A stretch of 64,000 nt of DNA from Pseudohongiella spirulinae (GTDB lineage Bacteria; Pseudomonadota; Gammaproteobacteria; Pseudomonadales; Pseudohongiellaceae), in assembly GCF_001444425.1 (NCBI RefSeq), contig NZ_CP013189.1, forward strand, positions 1,984,001 through 2,048,000, given 5' to 3'. The notes below the pieces were generated by a model. It saw only the letters and a list, made by a program, of their open reading frames with translations, ran no database searches and was not told the origin of the DNA. Of the stretch, positions 19,501 to 28,877 are shown piece after piece. A program made the translations under genes and the position numbers. Numbering within the stretch: position 1 is the stretch's first letter; the number at the start of each line of letters is the position of its first letter.

Positions 19501-19595
19501 CCCCCGCTCCGGCCAGACCCACCGGCCGCGCTCCGAACGACCCGCGTGAAATACGCCGTCGTCAGCAGCAAGAGAAACAGCAGCAGGAATCTTGA
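16551..19595 (+). CDS. rne: Ribonuclease E
   Basis: Essential endoribonuclease and scaffold of the RNA degradosome, at the inner membrane. The start [10 protein letters not shown] at 16551 matches E. coli exactly; a codon 9 nt upstream is less likely. The 1014-residue protein has S1 and 5'-sensor regions, a DNase I-like domain with IDINS and VIDFIDM (catalytic Asp pair), and the zinc link CPRCSGQG at about 402-409. After residue 530 it is disordered: an amphipathic membrane-anchor-like segment ([16 protein letters not shown], about 546-562), an Arg-rich RNA-binding patch, a long Ala/Glu/Asp tract, a second basic patch ([13 protein letters not shown]), and a terminal [12 protein letters not shown]. 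The last resembles the NDPR linear motif of Pseudomonas RNase E, which is involved in partner binding. Confidence 0.97.
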   Translation: MKRMLINATQEEELRVALVDGQKLYDLDIENRTRVQKKASIFKGRITRVEPSLEAAFVDFGAERHGFLPLKEIAPEYFSNKGDGGRVNIKEAVAEGTEVIIQVEKEERGNKGAALTTFISLAGRYLVLMPNNPRAGGISRRIEGDERSEIREAINSLNIPDGMGIIVRTAGVGKSQEELQWDMDYLLSLWRSITEASAEKKAPFLVYQESNVIIRCIRDYLRQDIGEVLFDTKESYEEALNFVRQVMPHYESRIKHYQDALPLFNRYQIENQIESAFQREVKLPSGGSIVIDPTEALISIDINSSRATRGSDIEETALNTNLEAADEIARQLRLRDMGGLVVIDFIDMSSTRNQKEVENRMRDALEADRARVQVGRISRFGLLEMSRQRLRPSLEETNAVVCPRCSGQGTIRDVKSLCLSILRILQEEANKKKSAEIRAIVPLNVASYLLNEKRNVVAGIEQQSKTRLLIIPNPNMETPHFDIQSLSPQEGGVSLASFEIETDQDQSEEIVQAQKPLQVQQAAVQAPTIAQAPAPRPVAAEKQRPAEKKGFLGSLLSVFGGLFSGAANDEESETDDKQKERSNNNRSRNNNRRDGSNRNRNSRGGRGGNRGDRSERSDKRDGDNAQDDSSRGTQQPQKAAEERSDKENKDGADKPSRGRRRGGRNRNKSDEEKAGNRQGSKPDQEASEGDEQENSNRRPRGERKPRNTTKRVRGPHPDGEQATEQSADEQQTAEQAAVPQAEPVTEQAPAAAAPAEQSESAEAGETSPQTDASTAEDADSTEKPVKRRRSRGGRSRRGSKNKDVSADNASADEASGDETSADNAGADSASSDSAEAEDTVASQAPAEQTSADEAMSEETAAVVKKVAKAAKAASAKQAKAARDSKAKPESSSDEPVATEQATETSAETTESAEMPAAADANAPETADIKEKAPESPQASAQPETESKADTAAETNTEAEQPVQTELAVETETSETKTEPEPTPAPAPARPTGRAPNDPREIRRRQQQEKQQQES

Positions 19596-19601
19596 GTGAA
19601 G

Positions 19602-19634
19602 CGCTGGGGACGTAGACCGCCTCCGTCCCCAGCG
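19602..19634. repeat. REP-like palindrome C, between convergent rne and etfA
   Basis: An inverted repeat, CGCTGGGGACGTAG / CTCCGTCCCCAGCG, with one mismatch in a 14-bp stem and loop ACCGC. It nearly equals the reverse complement of palindrome A in uvrC. It lies 6 bp after the rne stop and 6 bp before the etfA stop, so it can act as a shared transcription-end or 3'-protecting hairpin for both genes. No T-tract follows on either strand. Confidence 0.8.
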
Positions 19635-19640
19635 TAACGA

Positions 19641-20570
19641 TCAGAGCTTCTCTTCCAGCTCCGGCACGGCCTGGAACAGGTCTGCAACCAGCCCATAGTC
19701 GGCCACCTGGAAGATAGGCGCCTCTTCGTCTTTGTTGATGGCAACAATGACCTTGGAGTCTTTCATGCCGGCCAGGTGCTGAATGGCACCAGAGATACCG
19801 ACCGCAATGTACAGCTCCGGCGCAACAATCTTGCCGGTCTGACCTACCTGCATATCGTTGGGAACAAAGCCGGCGTCAACTGCTGCGCGCGACGCACCGA
19901 TGGCAGCACCCAGCTTGTCAGCGACTTTTTCCAGCATGGCGAAGTTTTCACCATTCTGCATGCCACGACCACCGGAGATGACAACCTTGGCACCGGTCAG
20001 CTCCGGACGCTCAGACTTGGTCAACTCTTCGCTGACGAACTCGGCGACATCCTGCGTTTTGACGATGTCACAAGCCTCTATACTGGCGGAACCACCTTCA
20101 GCGGCAGCCGCATCGAATGCAGTACCACGCACGGTGATCACTTTCACGCTGTCGGAGGACTGCACGGTTGCCAGGGCATTACCCGCGTAAATTGGACGCA
20201 CAAAGGTGTCGGCAGATTTAACGGCGGTGATATCAGAGATCTGGGCAACACCCAGTAAAGCCGCTACGCGCGGCATGAAGTTTTTACCACTGGTGGTGGC
20301 GGGCGCCAAAATATGGCTGGCATCTTTGCCGGCTTCGGCAACCAGCTCGGCCAGGTTTTCCGGCAGCTGGTTTTTATAAGCTTCGTTGTCAGCGACCAGC
20401 ACCTTGCTGACGCCATCGATGGCAGCGGCCGCCTGGGCGACTGCATCACAGCCAGAACCAGCGACCAGTACAGTGATGTCTGAACCGATTTCTTTAGCGG
20501 CGCTGACCGCATTCAGGGTTGCCGGTTTCAGGGCGGCGTTATCGTGTTCTGCAATTACCAAAATACTCAT
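19641..20570 (-). CDS. etfA: Electron transfer flavoprotein alpha subunit
   Basis: FAD-binding subunit of ETF, which carries electrons from acyl-CoA and related dehydrogenases to ETF:quinone oxidoreductase. 309 residues. The C-terminal FAD domain shows [37 protein letters not shown] and the closing [23 protein letters not shown], all diagnostic. It lies 14 bp downstream of etfB. No dehydrogenase or ETF-quinone reductase gene adjoins the pair. Confidence 0.96.
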   Translation of the reverse strand: MSILVIAEHDNAALKPATLNAVSAAKEIGSDITVLVAGSGCDAVAQAAAAIDGVSKVLVADNEAYKNQLPENLAELVAEAGKDASHILAPATTSGKNFMPRVAALLGVAQISDITAVKSADTFVRPIYAGNALATVQSSDSVKVITVRGTAFDAAAAEGGSASIEACDIVKTQDVAEFVSEELTKSERPELTGAKVVISGGRGMQNGENFAMLEKVADKLGAAIGASRAAVDAGFVPNDMQVGQTGKIVAPELYIAVGISGAIQHLAGMKDSKVIVAINKDEEAPIFQVADYGLVADLFQAVPELEEKL

Positions 20571-20584
20571 CTGTACGCGTCCCC

Positions 20585-21334
20585 TTAAATCACTTTGGCT
20601 TCAGTTTTCAATTTGCTGACCAGCTCGTCCACACTCTCCACCTTGATACCGGCGGAACGTGCGGGTGGCGGCTCAACGGACAGAATTTTCAGACCTGAAC
20701 TGACGTCAACGCCCAGCTCGTCCGGCGTCAGCGTGTCGATTGGTTTCTTCTTGGCCTTCATGATGTTCGGCAGAGAGGCGTAACGCGGTTCGTTAAGACG
20801 CAGGTCGGTGGTCACAACCGCTGGCAGTTTCAAGGAAACAGTCTGCTCACCGCCGTCGATTTCGCGGGTAACCAGTGCTTTACCATCAGCCAGTTCCAGT
20901 TTGCAGGCAAAAGTACCCTGCGGCATACCGGTCAGTGCCGCCAGCATCTGGCCCACCTGGTTGTTATCAGAATCGATGGACTGCTTGCCCAGCAGCACCA
21001 GCTCGGTGCCTTCTTTCTCAATAATTTTCTGCAGCAATCGGGCGACCGCCAGTGGCTGGAGATCTGCCGCCGCTTCAACGTGGATACCGCGATCGGCGCC
21101 CAGCGCCAGAGAGGTACGGATCTGCTCCTGACAGGACTTTTCACCGATGGAGACCACAATGACCTCCTCTGCCAGCCCCTTCTCTTTCAGACGGACCGCC
21201 TCTTCAACGGCAATTTCGCAGAAGGGATTCACGGCCATCTTGGCATTGGCCATATCGACACCACTGTTGTCTGCCTTCACGCGCACTTTTACGTACGCAT
21301 CAAGAACGCGTTTGACTGCTACCAGAATCTTCAT
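20585..21334 (-). CDS. etfB: Electron transfer flavoprotein beta subunit
   Basis: 249 residues starting [19 protein letters not shown] at the ATG at 21334, the usual family start; the longer in-frame extension upstream lacks support. It contains [19 protein letters not shown], the [19 protein letters not shown] signature and an AMP-binding region. A promoter-like pair TTGTCG-17 bp-TATTTT lies upstream on the minus strand (21360-21388). Forms an operon with etfA. Confidence 0.96.
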   Translation of the reverse strand: MKILVAVKRVLDAYVKVRVKADNSGVDMANAKMAVNPFCEIAVEEAVRLKEKGLAEEVIVVSIGEKSCQEQIRTSLALGADRGIHVEAAADLQPLAVARLLQKIIEKEGTELVLLGKQSIDSDNNQVGQMLAALTGMPQGTFACKLELADGKALVTREIDGGEQTVSLKLPAVVTTDLRLNEPRYASLPNIMKAKKKPIDTLTPDELGVDVSSGLKILSVEPPPARSAGIKVESVDELVSKLKTEAKVI

Positions 21335-21359
21335 GGATTCTCCAAAGTTTACGGTTAAG

Positions 21360-21388
21360 AAAATATTGCGGCTTGAAAAGGTCGACAA
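21360..21388 (-). promoter_or_regulatory. Candidate promoter of etfBA
   Basis: On the minus strand TTGTCG (21383-21388), a 17-bp spacer and TATTTT (21360-21365) stand 26 bp before the etfB ATG. The match to sigma-70 consensus is moderate. Confidence 0.4.
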
Positions 21389-21440
21389 TGATGCCGCTTT
21401 TAGCTGCATACGTCAATAAAAGTGCCGCACAGAATCTACC

Positions 21441-22034
21441 CTAAAACTGACCCAGCGCAAATTTTTTACCCCTGCTGGAGATACTGAGGAGCTGATTTGA
21501 CTCATTGTTTTTATTGGACTTTTCTTCATCTTCCAGATCTGCCTGACGGGCCGCCAGTTCAACAAGCTGATAAAAAACCGAACGGCTGATCAGTGCTTTG
21601 AGACCGCGCCGCACTTCAATCACCGGATGCGGCTCCCCCTCGTCTGTAACATCAACTTCAAGCGGATGATCCGGCCCGGCATCCACTGTCTCTTCTGTAT
21701 TCAGGGTAAAACGAAGGACCTGCTGCCCATCGTCCTCGATCACATCCAGTACCTGTGCCACAAACGGACAATCATCCACACGAATACGGACTTTTTCGAC
21801 GGGCGTCACCAGATAGTAATGACCATCGTCATCGAGTCGCAGAATTGATGAGAACAACTGCACCATGCGCAGCCGGCCAATGGGTGAACCTTCGTGATAC
21901 CAGCGGCCATCAGCGGCGATACGCATGTCCATTTCGCCGCAGTACGGCGGGTCCCACAGATGGACCGGTGCGGGACCGCGCTGCTTGCCAAGGGTTTTAA
22001 GCAGATTGTCGGCGTCGGGTGTAAACTGACTCAT
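21441..22034 (-). CDS. DUF1285 family protein
   Basis: 197-residue soluble protein with PPYCGEMDMRIAADGRWYHEGSPIGR near the N-terminus, a pattern typical of DUF1285, followed by LVTPVEKVRIRVDDCPF. The last 30 residues are a low-complexity Asn/Ser-rich tail. The family has no assigned biochemical function. It is upstream of etfB on the same strand with a 106-bp gap, and follows hpt. Confidence 0.88.
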   Translation of the reverse strand: MSQFTPDADNLLKTLGKQRGPAPVHLWDPPYCGEMDMRIAADGRWYHEGSPIGRLRMVQLFSSILRLDDDGHYYLVTPVEKVRIRVDDCPFVAQVLDVIEDDGQQVLRFTLNTEETVDAGPDHPLEVDVTDEGEPHPVIEVRRGLKALISRSVFYQLVELAARQADLEDEEKSNKNNESNQLLSISSRGKKFALGQF

Positions 22035-22066
22035 GATCTGACCTCACCTGCTGTCTGATTCAACGG

Positions 22067-22630
22067 TCAGGATCCGGTGTGAGCATCGCTGGCGGCAAAA
22101 ATGCCCGGTGCGTTGCGCCAGAATCCTTTGTAGTCCATACCATAACCGAAAAGATATTTGTCTTCAGCATAAAGCGCGGTGAAGTCGGCCTGTTTGATAT
22201 CCGCCGTCTTGCGATCATGCTGTTTGTCGACCAGCACTGCACTGTAGACGTCGGCGGCGCCCTGCTCCAGGCACCAGCGCCGGATAGCGGCCAGGGTTTC
22301 ACCTTCGTCAAAAATATCATCCAGCAGCAGCACTGCCCGACCCTGCAGCGATGTGGCCGGCGAAACGCGCCAGTGCAGATCACTTCCGGTCAACTGTTCG
22401 CGATAACGTGTGGCGTGAATGTAGTCGATGTGCAGGGGGAACGACAACTTAGGCGCCAGGTGTCCTGTCAAGATGATGCCACCATTCATGACACACAGCA
22501 GCAGCGGCAGTTTGTCCGCCATCACGGAACTTATTTTCTCTGCCATTGCATCGATAGCAGCATCAATCTGTTTCGGCGAATACAGGCATTCGGCCTGCTT
22601 CAGTACATCCAGCATGGTCTGCTTGTCCAA
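22067..22630 (-). CDS. hpt: Hypoxanthine-guanine phosphoribosyltransferase
   Basis: Purine salvage enzyme converting hypoxanthine and guanine with PRPP to IMP and GMP. The PRPP-binding motif VLLLDDIFDEGETL, the CVMNGGIIL loop, the HATRYREQ stretch and the C-terminal FGYGMDYKGFWRN are diagnostic. TTG at 22630 is proposed as start because AGGGAG lies 7 bp upstream and the resulting 187-residue length matches Pseudomonas. A GTG at 22663 overlapping nagZ by 4 nt and an ATG five codons after the TTG are alternatives. Confidence 0.9.
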   Translation of the reverse strand: MDKQTMLDVLKQAECLYSPKQIDAAIDAMAEKISSVMADKLPLLLCVMNGGIILTGHLAPKLSFPLHIDYIHATRYREQLTGSDLHWRVSPATSLQGRAVLLLDDIFDEGETLAAIRRWCLEQGAADVYSAVLVDKQHDRKTADIKQADFTALYAEDKYLFGYGMDYKGFWRNAPGIFAASDAHTGS

Positions 22631-22659
22631 ACTATTACTCCCTGAATTCAAATTTAAAT

Positions 22660-23676
22660 TCACAACTGTCCGATTCGCTGGCGGATATCCATTACCCGGT
22701 CATCAGTTTGCAATGACACCAGATCCTTGCCCTGATAACGACCACGCATCGACAACAGCTTTTCTGACGGTGACACCTGCCCCTTGTCCAGCGCCTGCAA
22801 TGCCTGCAGGGCGGCGGCCCGATCATTGCAGACCAGCAGCATATCGCAACCCGCGGTCAGCGCCCGGGCGACACGCTGCGGCATATCGCCTGCCGAGGCG
22901 GCCGCGGCCATGACCAGATCATCACTGAAAATCACGCCCTTGAAACCCAGCTGCTCGCGCAGAACCTGCTGCAGCCAGTACGATGAGAAACCGGCACAAC
23001 TGGCATCAGCAGCCGGATACAGCACATGAGCGGGCATCACCGCATCCAGCAGTGGCAGGCAACGGGCAAAGGGCTGCAGATCCTGCCGCAGAATCTCATC
23101 CAGTGGCCGTTCATCAACCGGCAGATCCAGATGCGAATCGGCCTCCACACTGCCATGTCCGGGAAAGTGCTTGCCGGTCGTTGCCATGCCGGCCTCGTGC
23201 ATGCCTTCCATATAGGCTGACGCCAGTGCAACCAGCGTATCGATATCTGATGCAAAGGCACGATCGCCAATCACGGTACTACGTCCGGTGTGCAAATCCA
23301 GCACCGGCGCAAAGCTGAAATCAAACCCGGCCGCTAGCACCTCACTTGCCATCAGCCAGCCTAAATCCCGGCTCAGACGCAATGCCTGCTCTGCGTCACT
23401 TTCAAACAGACTCTGCAGACGCAACTGCGGGGGCAATCGGGTAAATCCCTGTCGCAGTCGCTGCACCCGCCCGCCTTCCTGATCAACGGCAATCAGAATT
23501 TCGGGACGGCTTTGCCGGATGGCAGCGTTGAGTGCACAGACTTGCGCGGGTGTCTCTATGTTGCGCGCAAACAATATGACACCACCCACCTGAGGGTGCT
23601 GGAGCAAATCGTGCTCCTCACGGCTCAGCGTGGTACCCATCAAATCCAGCATCAGCACGCCGGGGAAATCGGACAT
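22660..23676 (-). CDS. nagZ: Beta-N-acetylglucosaminidase
   Basis: Glycoside hydrolase family 3 enzyme of peptidoglycan recycling, acting in the cytoplasm on GlcNAc-anhydroMurNAc products. 338 residues from the ATG at 23676, which has GGAG 7 bp upstream. It contains AVDQEGGRVQRLRQGFTRLP, the KHFPGHGSVEADSH motif with the catalytic His, and VIFSDDLVM with the nucleophile Asp. It is divergent from lexA, as commonly seen near lexA in Pseudomonas-like genomes. Confidence 0.95.
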   Translation of the reverse strand: MSDFPGVLMLDLMGTTLSREEHDLLQHPQVGGVILFARNIETPAQVCALNAAIRQSRPEILIAVDQEGGRVQRLRQGFTRLPPQLRLQSLFESDAEQALRLSRDLGWLMASEVLAAGFDFSFAPVLDLHTGRSTVIGDRAFASDIDTLVALASAYMEGMHEAGMATTGKHFPGHGSVEADSHLDLPVDERPLDEILRQDLQPFARCLPLLDAVMPAHVLYPAADASCAGFSSYWLQQVLREQLGFKGVIFSDDLVMAAAASAGDMPQRVARALTAGCDMLLVCNDRAAALQALQALDKGQVSPSEKLLSMRGRYQGKDLVSLQTDDRVMDIRQRIGQL

Positions 23677-23793
23677 TGCGCACTCCATTTTGTGCCTGAT
23701 CAAAACGCGACATTATCACCCATCGGGGCCAACATACCAATGTCACTGGCTATCATCCACTTGCCCCGAATACAGCGCATCGTCATGCGGGGC

Positions 23794-23821
23794 TTGCCCT
23801 GAATCCATAACTGTATATAAT
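23794..23821 (+). promoter_or_regulatory. Candidate promoter of lexA
   Basis: TTGCCC (23794-23799), a 16-bp spacer and a perfect TATAAT (23816-23821). The -10 element lies entirely within the LexA operator, as expected for SOS autoregulation. Confidence 0.6.
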
Positions 23822-23826
23822 CACAG
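23811..23826. promoter_or_regulatory. LexA box (SOS operator) of lexA
   Basis: CTGTATATAATCACAG: CTG, ten A/T-rich bases, CAG, which fits the gammaproteobacterial LexA consensus CTG-N10-CAG very well. It lies 22 bp before the lexA ATG and covers the promoter -10 element. Confidence 0.9.
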
Positions 23827-23848
23827 GCTGAATGGATCAACAGGAATC

Positions 23849-24475
23849 ATGACCATGCAGGCACTGACCCCTCGACAGGCGCAGATACTGGCATTTATCC
23901 GTGAATACCAGCAGGAAACCGGCTATCCGCCCACGCGCTCGGAGATTGCCCAGCAAATGGGATTCCGCTCCCCTAATGCAGCCGAGGAGCACCTGAAAGC
24001 CCTGGCCCGCAAAAAAGCCATAGAAATTGTGCCCGGCGCCTCGCGCGGCATCCGCCTGCCAGATCAGGACGATCAGGATAAGCAGCAGGGCCTGCCGGTT
24101 ATCGGTCAGGTAGCCGCAGGCAGCCCCATCCTGGCACAGGAATGCATCGATGAATATGTCAGCGTGCCTGCCGCCATGTTCAACCCCAGCGCCGACTACC
24201 TGCTGACCGTCAAGGGCACCAGTATGATCAATGTGGGTATATTCGAGGGTGACCTGCTGGCGGTACACAAAACCAATCGCGCGCGTCATGGCGAGATCAT
24301 TGTTGCGCGGCTGGACGATGAGGTGACCGTAAAGCGCCTGGAGGAAACGCCGGACCGCTACCGCATCCGCCTGCTGCCGGAGAACGACGACTACCAGCCA
24401 ATAGAGGTGGATCTGCGCCGCGACGCCTTTGCCATCGAGGGCATCTCCGTTGGGGTCATCCGTCGGCACGGTTGA
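23849..24475 (+). CDS. lexA: LexA repressor (SOS response autoprotease)
   Basis: Represses SOS genes and self-cleaves with RecA-ssDNA. N-terminal winged helix with FRSPNAAEEHLKALARK; cleavage site Ala-Gly in QVAAGSP; catalytic S125 (GTSM) and K162 (TVKRL), 37 residues apart as in E. coli. 208 residues from the ATG at 23849; an ATG two codons later (MQALTPRQ) is equally plausible and closer to the E. coli N-terminus. AGGA lies just upstream. No sulA-like gene follows; the downstream spacer is non-coding. Confidence 0.97.
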   Translation: MTMQALTPRQAQILAFIREYQQETGYPPTRSEIAQQMGFRSPNAAEEHLKALARKKAIEIVPGASRGIRLPDQDDQDKQQGLPVIGQVAAGSPILAQECIDEYVSVPAAMFNPSADYLLTVKGTSMINVGIFEGDLLAVHKTNRARHGEIIVARLDDEVTVKRLEETPDRYRIRLLPENDDYQPIEVDLRRDAFAIEGISVGVIRRHG

Positions 24476-24484
24476 CGCGCTTGG

Positions 24485-24550
24485 CAGTAGCTTCGATAGA
24501 GAGCGGATTGGGAGTTACAGTAGCTTCGGCAAAGAACGGACCGGAAATGA
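24485..24550 (+). repeat. Two 33-bp imperfect tandem units after lexA
   Basis: CAGTAGCTTCG begins at 24485 and again exactly 33 bp later at 24518, with related bases between; a third unit start (CAG at 24551) begins the large inverted repeat. The units share the pattern CAGTAGCTTCG...GAACGGA/GAGCGGA... and abut the structured element. Confidence 0.55.
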
Positions 24551-24722
24551 CAGTGATGGGTGCTGACCGGCCGCCTTCTGCTCTTGCGCACCCGGCGCTG
24601 CGGAACTCGCCCTCGCCGCTGCGCGGCTCGGAACTCAGACAGTCCTCGCGCTTTCTCGGGTGCTCCAGATCAGAAGAAGACGCGACCTGAAAGGTCAGCA
24701 CCCATCACTGTCACTCCCGGCC
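24538..24722. repeat. Structured inverted-repeat element between lexA and topA
   Basis: A perfect 21-bp inverted repeat (24548-24568 with 24693-24713, core GGGTGCTGACC / GGTCAGCACCC) extends outward imperfectly to 24538 and 24722. Inside it are nested stems CTTCTG/CAGAAG (24575-24580 with 24671-24676) and GCACCCG/CGGGTGC (24588-24594 with 24657-24663), and a central hairpin GCCGC/GCGGC (24615-24627). The whole could fold as one long rod, as RNA or as a cruciform. It lacks a transposase and a convincing ORF. It may be a miniature mobile element, a dispersed repeat or a small RNA; it also lies where lexA and topA transcripts would end. The remaining spacer, 24723-24973, holds nothing I can assign. 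Confidence 0.7.
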
Positions 24723-24973
24723 CTTGTGCTATTCCTCTACTGACGCGCCATCACAAACCCTACTCTGAGAGGCGCCATCCATTACGTTGCTTTGGATAGA
24801 TGCACCCGGCCCATCGATTTGCGCAACAGCATAGTCGAAGGCAGCAAGTTGTGCGAACCGCTAGAATCTGAACAGTTATTTCGTATGCAGACACTGCAGA
24901 GTCGCAGCATGGCACAAGGCACGGGGGTGGGTGCGCGGGCCGAACCAGAACGAAGCCACTGAAATAGCTCAGA

Positions 24974-27598
24974 TCAGCTCTCCACCACCCAGCGGCCGTC
25001 GCGGTAAAACGCCTTCCAGCCTGTCGGCTTCTTATCCACCTCAGTCAGCAGATAACTCTCCTGTGCCTTCCGACTAAACCGGATGATAGACGGGTTACCA
25101 TCATCGTCCGCCAGCGGCGCATCAAACAGGTAGTGATACTTGGGATCGATTTCCGACTTGTGCGGCACCAGCTCGCTGAGCAGGGGCGCACGTGTCTCGC
25201 GATTTTTGGGGAATTTGCTGGCTGCCAGGAACAGGCCCGCTGCGCCATCACGCAACACATAATGGTCATCCACTTTTTCGCAGGCAAGTTCCGGCATGGG
25301 TACCGGATCCATCTTGGGCGGCGCGGCCTGACCGTTGCGCAGCAACTTGCGGGTATTTTTGCAGTCACTATTGGTGCAGCCAAAGTACTTACCGAACCGG
25401 CCGGTCTTTAATTGCATATCTGAGCCGCACTTGTCGCACTCAATAACGGGACCATCGTAACCTTTGATCTTGAAGCTGCCCTTCTCGACCTCGTATCCCG
25501 AACAGTCCGGATTGTTGCCACAGACATGCAGTTTGCGGCTGGTATCAATCAGGTAACTGTCCATGGCGGTATTGCACAGTTTACAGCGGTGTCTTTCGCG
25601 CAGACGTCGATTTTCCAGCGCTTCGGCTTCTTCTTCATTGTCTGTATTGATTGCTTCTTCGCCGGGCGTCAGATTAATCGTGGTTTTGCAGCGCTCTTTT
25701 GGCGGCAGGGCGTAGCCGGAGCAGCCCAGGAAAACGCCGGTTGAAGCCGTGCGAATCTGCATGGGCCGGCCACAATCGGGGCAGGGAATATCGGTATCAG
25801 TCGGGTTATTGGCCCGCATGCCATGTTTATCGTCGGAGGATGCCTGACCAAGCTGCCGGGAGAAATCCGCGTAAAACTCATCCAGCAGTCGCTTCCATTC
25901 TTTGTCGCCTGCCGCCACTTCGTCCAGTGAACCTTCCATCTTGGCGGTAAAATCGTAATCCATCAAATCCGCGAAACTTTCACTCAGACGTTCAGTGACA
26001 ATATCACCCATCTTCTGAGCATAGAATCGTCGACTTTCCACTTTCACGTAACCGCGATCCTGGATAGTGGAAATAATTGCAGCATAGGTAGACGGTCTGC
26101 CGATGCCACGCTTTTCCAGCTCTTTAACCAGACTGGCTTCTGTGTACCGGGCCGGTGGCTTGGTGAAATTCTGTTTGGGGTCCAGCGCTGTCAGCGCAAG
26201 CTTCTCACCCTTGCTGACATCCGGCAGTACCACGTCTTCCTCTTTGGACGGCAGCACTTTCAGGTAACCGTCAAACTGCATGATGCGACCTTTGGTACGC
26301 AGTTCAAAGTCACCGGCAGTCACCGTAATCTGTGAGCTGAGATAACGGGCCGGCGGCATCTGACAGGCCAGAAAATGTGCCCAGATCAGCGCGTAAAGCC
26401 GTTCAGCATCACGCTCCATACCAGACAACTGAGTGGGCGAGGTATTCACATCAGTCGGGCGAATGGCTTCGTGTGCCTCCTGCGCCCCTTCACGGGAGCT
26501 GTATTGCACCGGCTTCTCTGGCAGATACTGTTTACCAAATTTGTCTTCGATGTACTCTCGGCACATCGTTAAGGCATCCGCACTCAGGTGTGTGGAATCA
26601 GTACGCATGTAAGTGATGTAACCCGCCTCGTATAGACGCTGAGCCATCATCATGGTTTTTTTAACACCAAAACCCAGACGGGTGCTGGCAGCCTGCTGCA
26701 GTGTCGAAGTGATCAGCGGCGGACGCGGTTTTGAACTGGTTGGTTTATCTTCGCGCCCACTCACAATAAATTCAGCGGACTGCAGCGCCTTCTCGGCCTG
26801 TTGCGACTGTTCAGCTGATCCGGGGCGGTAGTTCTCACCTGACTGTTTTATGACCTGCAGGCGCAGAGCATCTTTGTGAGTCGTGTGAGTGTCGGCAAAC
26901 ATTTCCCAGTATTCTTCCGGGATAAACTTGCGAATCTCTCGTTCACGCTCGACGATCAGGCGCACGGCCACCGATTGCACGCGCCCTGCCGACAGGCCCC
27001 TTGCCACTTTAGCCCAAAGCAGTGGCGAGACCATAAAACCCACCACCCTGTCCAGAAAACGTCTGGCCTGCTGGGCTTCGACGTAACGCATGTCCAGATC
27101 ACCTGGGTGAGAGAAGGCCTCATTGATGGCTTTTTTGGTGATCTCGTTGAACACAACCCGACGGTATCGCGAATCATCGCCGCCAATAGCCTCTTTAAGG
27201 TGCCAGGCAATGGCCTCCCCTTCCCGGTCAAGGTCCGTCGCCAGATAAATGGTGTCTGCACCTTTGGCGAGTTTTTTTAACTCTGCCACCACTTTTTCTT
27301 TGCCCGGCAGAATCTCGTAGCGCGCCTTCCAGCCGTGCTCCGGATCCACACCCATGCGGGCGATCAATTGTTCTTTGGCTTTCTTTTCCTTGTGTGCCGC
27401 TTTCTGCTCAGGACTCAGTTTGCGCGTTTTGGCAGCCTCTTTGGCACGCTCAGCGGCTGACACGGTGGAACCACCACCGGAGACCGGCAAGTCACGGATA
27501 TGCCCCACACTGGACTTCACCACAAATTCCTTGCCCAGGTATTTGTTGATGGTTTTTGCCTTGGCGGGTGACTCGACGATAACCAGGGATTTACTCAT
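24974..27598 (-). CDS. topA: DNA topoisomerase I
   Basis: Type IA topoisomerase that removes negative supercoils. 874 residues. TOPRIM domain ([31 protein letters not shown]), catalytic tyrosine Y330 in [12 protein letters not shown], then three C-terminal zinc-ribbon repeats (CPDCG..., CKLCN..., CDKCG...) and a zinc-less C-terminal repeat ([30 protein letters not shown]). Length and domain order are as in E. coli. It converges on lexA. Confidence 0.97.
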   Translation of the reverse strand: MSKSLVIVESPAKAKTINKYLGKEFVVKSSVGHIRDLPVSGGGSTVSAAERAKEAAKTRKLSPEQKAAHKEKKAKEQLIARMGVDPEHGWKARYEILPGKEKVVAELKKLAKGADTIYLATDLDREGEAIAWHLKEAIGGDDSRYRRVVFNEITKKAINEAFSHPGDLDMRYVEAQQARRFLDRVVGFMVSPLLWAKVARGLSAGRVQSVAVRLIVEREREIRKFIPEEYWEMFADTHTTHKDALRLQVIKQSGENYRPGSAEQSQQAEKALQSAEFIVSGREDKPTSSKPRPPLITSTLQQAASTRLGFGVKKTMMMAQRLYEAGYITYMRTDSTHLSADALTMCREYIEDKFGKQYLPEKPVQYSSREGAQEAHEAIRPTDVNTSPTQLSGMERDAERLYALIWAHFLACQMPPARYLSSQITVTAGDFELRTKGRIMQFDGYLKVLPSKEEDVVLPDVSKGEKLALTALDPKQNFTKPPARYTEASLVKELEKRGIGRPSTYAAIISTIQDRGYVKVESRRFYAQKMGDIVTERLSESFADLMDYDFTAKMEGSLDEVAAGDKEWKRLLDEFYADFSRQLGQASSDDKHGMRANNPTDTDIPCPDCGRPMQIRTASTGVFLGCSGYALPPKERCKTTINLTPGEEAINTDNEEEAEALENRRLRERHRCKLCNTAMDSYLIDTSRKLHVCGNNPDCSGYEVEKGSFKIKGYDGPVIECDKCGSDMQLKTGRFGKYFGCTNSDCKNTRKLLRNGQAAPPKMDPVPMPELACEKVDDHYVLRDGAAGLFLAASKFPKNRETRAPLLSELVPHKSEIDPKYHYLFDAPLADDDGNPSIIRFSRKAQESYLLTEVDKKPTGWKAFYRDGRWVVES

Positions 27599-27692
27599 TA
27601 AGCTGTACAGTTCCTGAAAAGTATTGAGAGATGTCCGGGCAGCAACCTCATGTCACTGCCTTTTTTATCATTAAGGATTCGATTGCCGGGGG

Positions 27693-28745
27693 TCAAGCTT
27701 TAACTTCATGTGTCCAGCCAAATTTATCCTCAAGCTCGCCGCGCTGAATGCCAACCAGCAGATTGTAGAGCTTCTGCATCACCGGTCCGGCCTGCTCGCC
27801 CTCGCCGTAAAAACTGTGCCACTGACCATCAATGTAAATTTTTCCAACTGGCGAAATCACGGCTGCTGTACCACAGGCTGCCACTTCCTCGAACTGATCG
27901 ATTTCCTTGCGCAGATCGATGGCGCGCTGCTCAATCTTCATGCCCAGCTCCTGCTCGGCAAGCGTCATGATGGAACGCCGTGTGACGCTGGGTAATACGG
28001 CATTGGAGCCGGGTGTCACAAAGCTGCCATCGCGCATCGCAACAACGATATTGGCAGAGCCAGCTTCATCAATATAACGACGCTCCCGGGCATCCAGAAA
28101 CAGCGCCTCGTTGGCACCAAGCTCCTGGGCAAGACGGGTTGCCAGCAGACCGCCTGCATAGTTCGCGCCTATTTTATAGTTACCGGTACCCGCTGGTGCG
28201 GCACGATCCAGATCGGAAACAGCCAGTGAAATCACCGCCAGACCGGCGCTTTTGTAATAAGGCCCCACCGGCGACACGAACACCCGGAACTCAAATTCTT
28301 TAGCAGTCTTAAGTCCCAGATTCTCCCCAACGCCAATCAGCATGGGGCGGATGTACAGAGCCGCTCCAGAGCCATGCGGCGGAATCCAGGCATAATTGGC
28401 ACGCACGGCTTCTTCGACACCGCGGATGAACAAGGCTTCCGGCACCTGGGGCATCAGCAGTCGTTCAGCCGCCTGCCGCATGCGCTCAGCATTCAGTTCA
28501 GGCCTGAACAGTAATACCCGCCCATCAGGAGCCGTCTGCGCTTTCAGTCCTTCAAAGCACTGCTGTGCGTAATGCAGAGCGGGTGCTCCTTCGTGCACAC
28601 TGATCATGTTATCGGTGATCAGTTCGCCGTCGGACCACTGGCCGTTGCGGTGCAGGGCGCGAAAACGAAACTCGGTAGGCCGGTACTGAAATCCCAGTTC
28701 CGCCCAGTTCAAATCTTTTTTGGGTGTTGTGAATTGCTGTGTCAT
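27693..28745 (-). CDS. ilvE: Branched-chain amino acid aminotransferase
   Basis: Class IV PLP enzyme catalysing the last step of Leu, Ile and Val synthesis. 350 residues. PLP lysine K191 in GNYKIGANYAGG; EAGSANIVVAM and SVTRRSIMTLAE are further family motifs. It resembles the longer (BCAT II-like) form with the N-terminal FQYRPTEFRFRALH region. It stands alone between topA and tatD; the other branched-chain genes in the window (leuCD) are about 24 kb away. Confidence 0.94.
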   Translation of the reverse strand: MTQQFTTPKKDLNWAELGFQYRPTEFRFRALHRNGQWSDGELITDNMISVHEGAPALHYAQQCFEGLKAQTAPDGRVLLFRPELNAERMRQAAERLLMPQVPEALFIRGVEEAVRANYAWIPPHGSGAALYIRPMLIGVGENLGLKTAKEFEFRVFVSPVGPYYKSAGLAVISLAVSDLDRAAPAGTGNYKIGANYAGGLLATRLAQELGANEALFLDARERRYIDEAGSANIVVAMRDGSFVTPGSNAVLPSVTRRSIMTLAEQELGMKIEQRAIDLRKEIDQFEEVAACGTAAVISPVGKIYIDGQWHSFYGEGEQAGPVMQKLYNLLVGIQRGELEDKFGWTHEVKA

Positions 28746-28839
28746 CTGCTGCTGTCCAGTTGTGTCCCGTACGTGTTATTGCCTGATGTCAGTTCTGGCC
28801 TGTGAGCTGTCAAAAGCGCGTCATTATCCTTGATAGATG

Positions 28840-28869
28840 CTGAATCCGCCAGCAGGCTGCTGCTATAAT
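28840..28869 (+). promoter_or_regulatory. Promoter of tatD with an overlapping palindrome
   Basis: A perfect -10 TATAAT at 28864-28869 and a weak -35 CTGAAT at 28840-28845 (18-bp spacer). The spacer carries the palindrome CAGCAGGCTGCTG (28850-28862). The predicted start (near 28876-28878) coincides with the tatD ATG at 28878. Confidence 0.5.
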
Positions 28870-28877
28870 CGCGCGCC

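Noticed and set aside
24456-24701. Small open frame on the minus strand across the lexA-topA spacer
   Set aside because: It lies within the inverted-repeat element and overlaps the end of lexA; composition follows the repeat rather than a protein.
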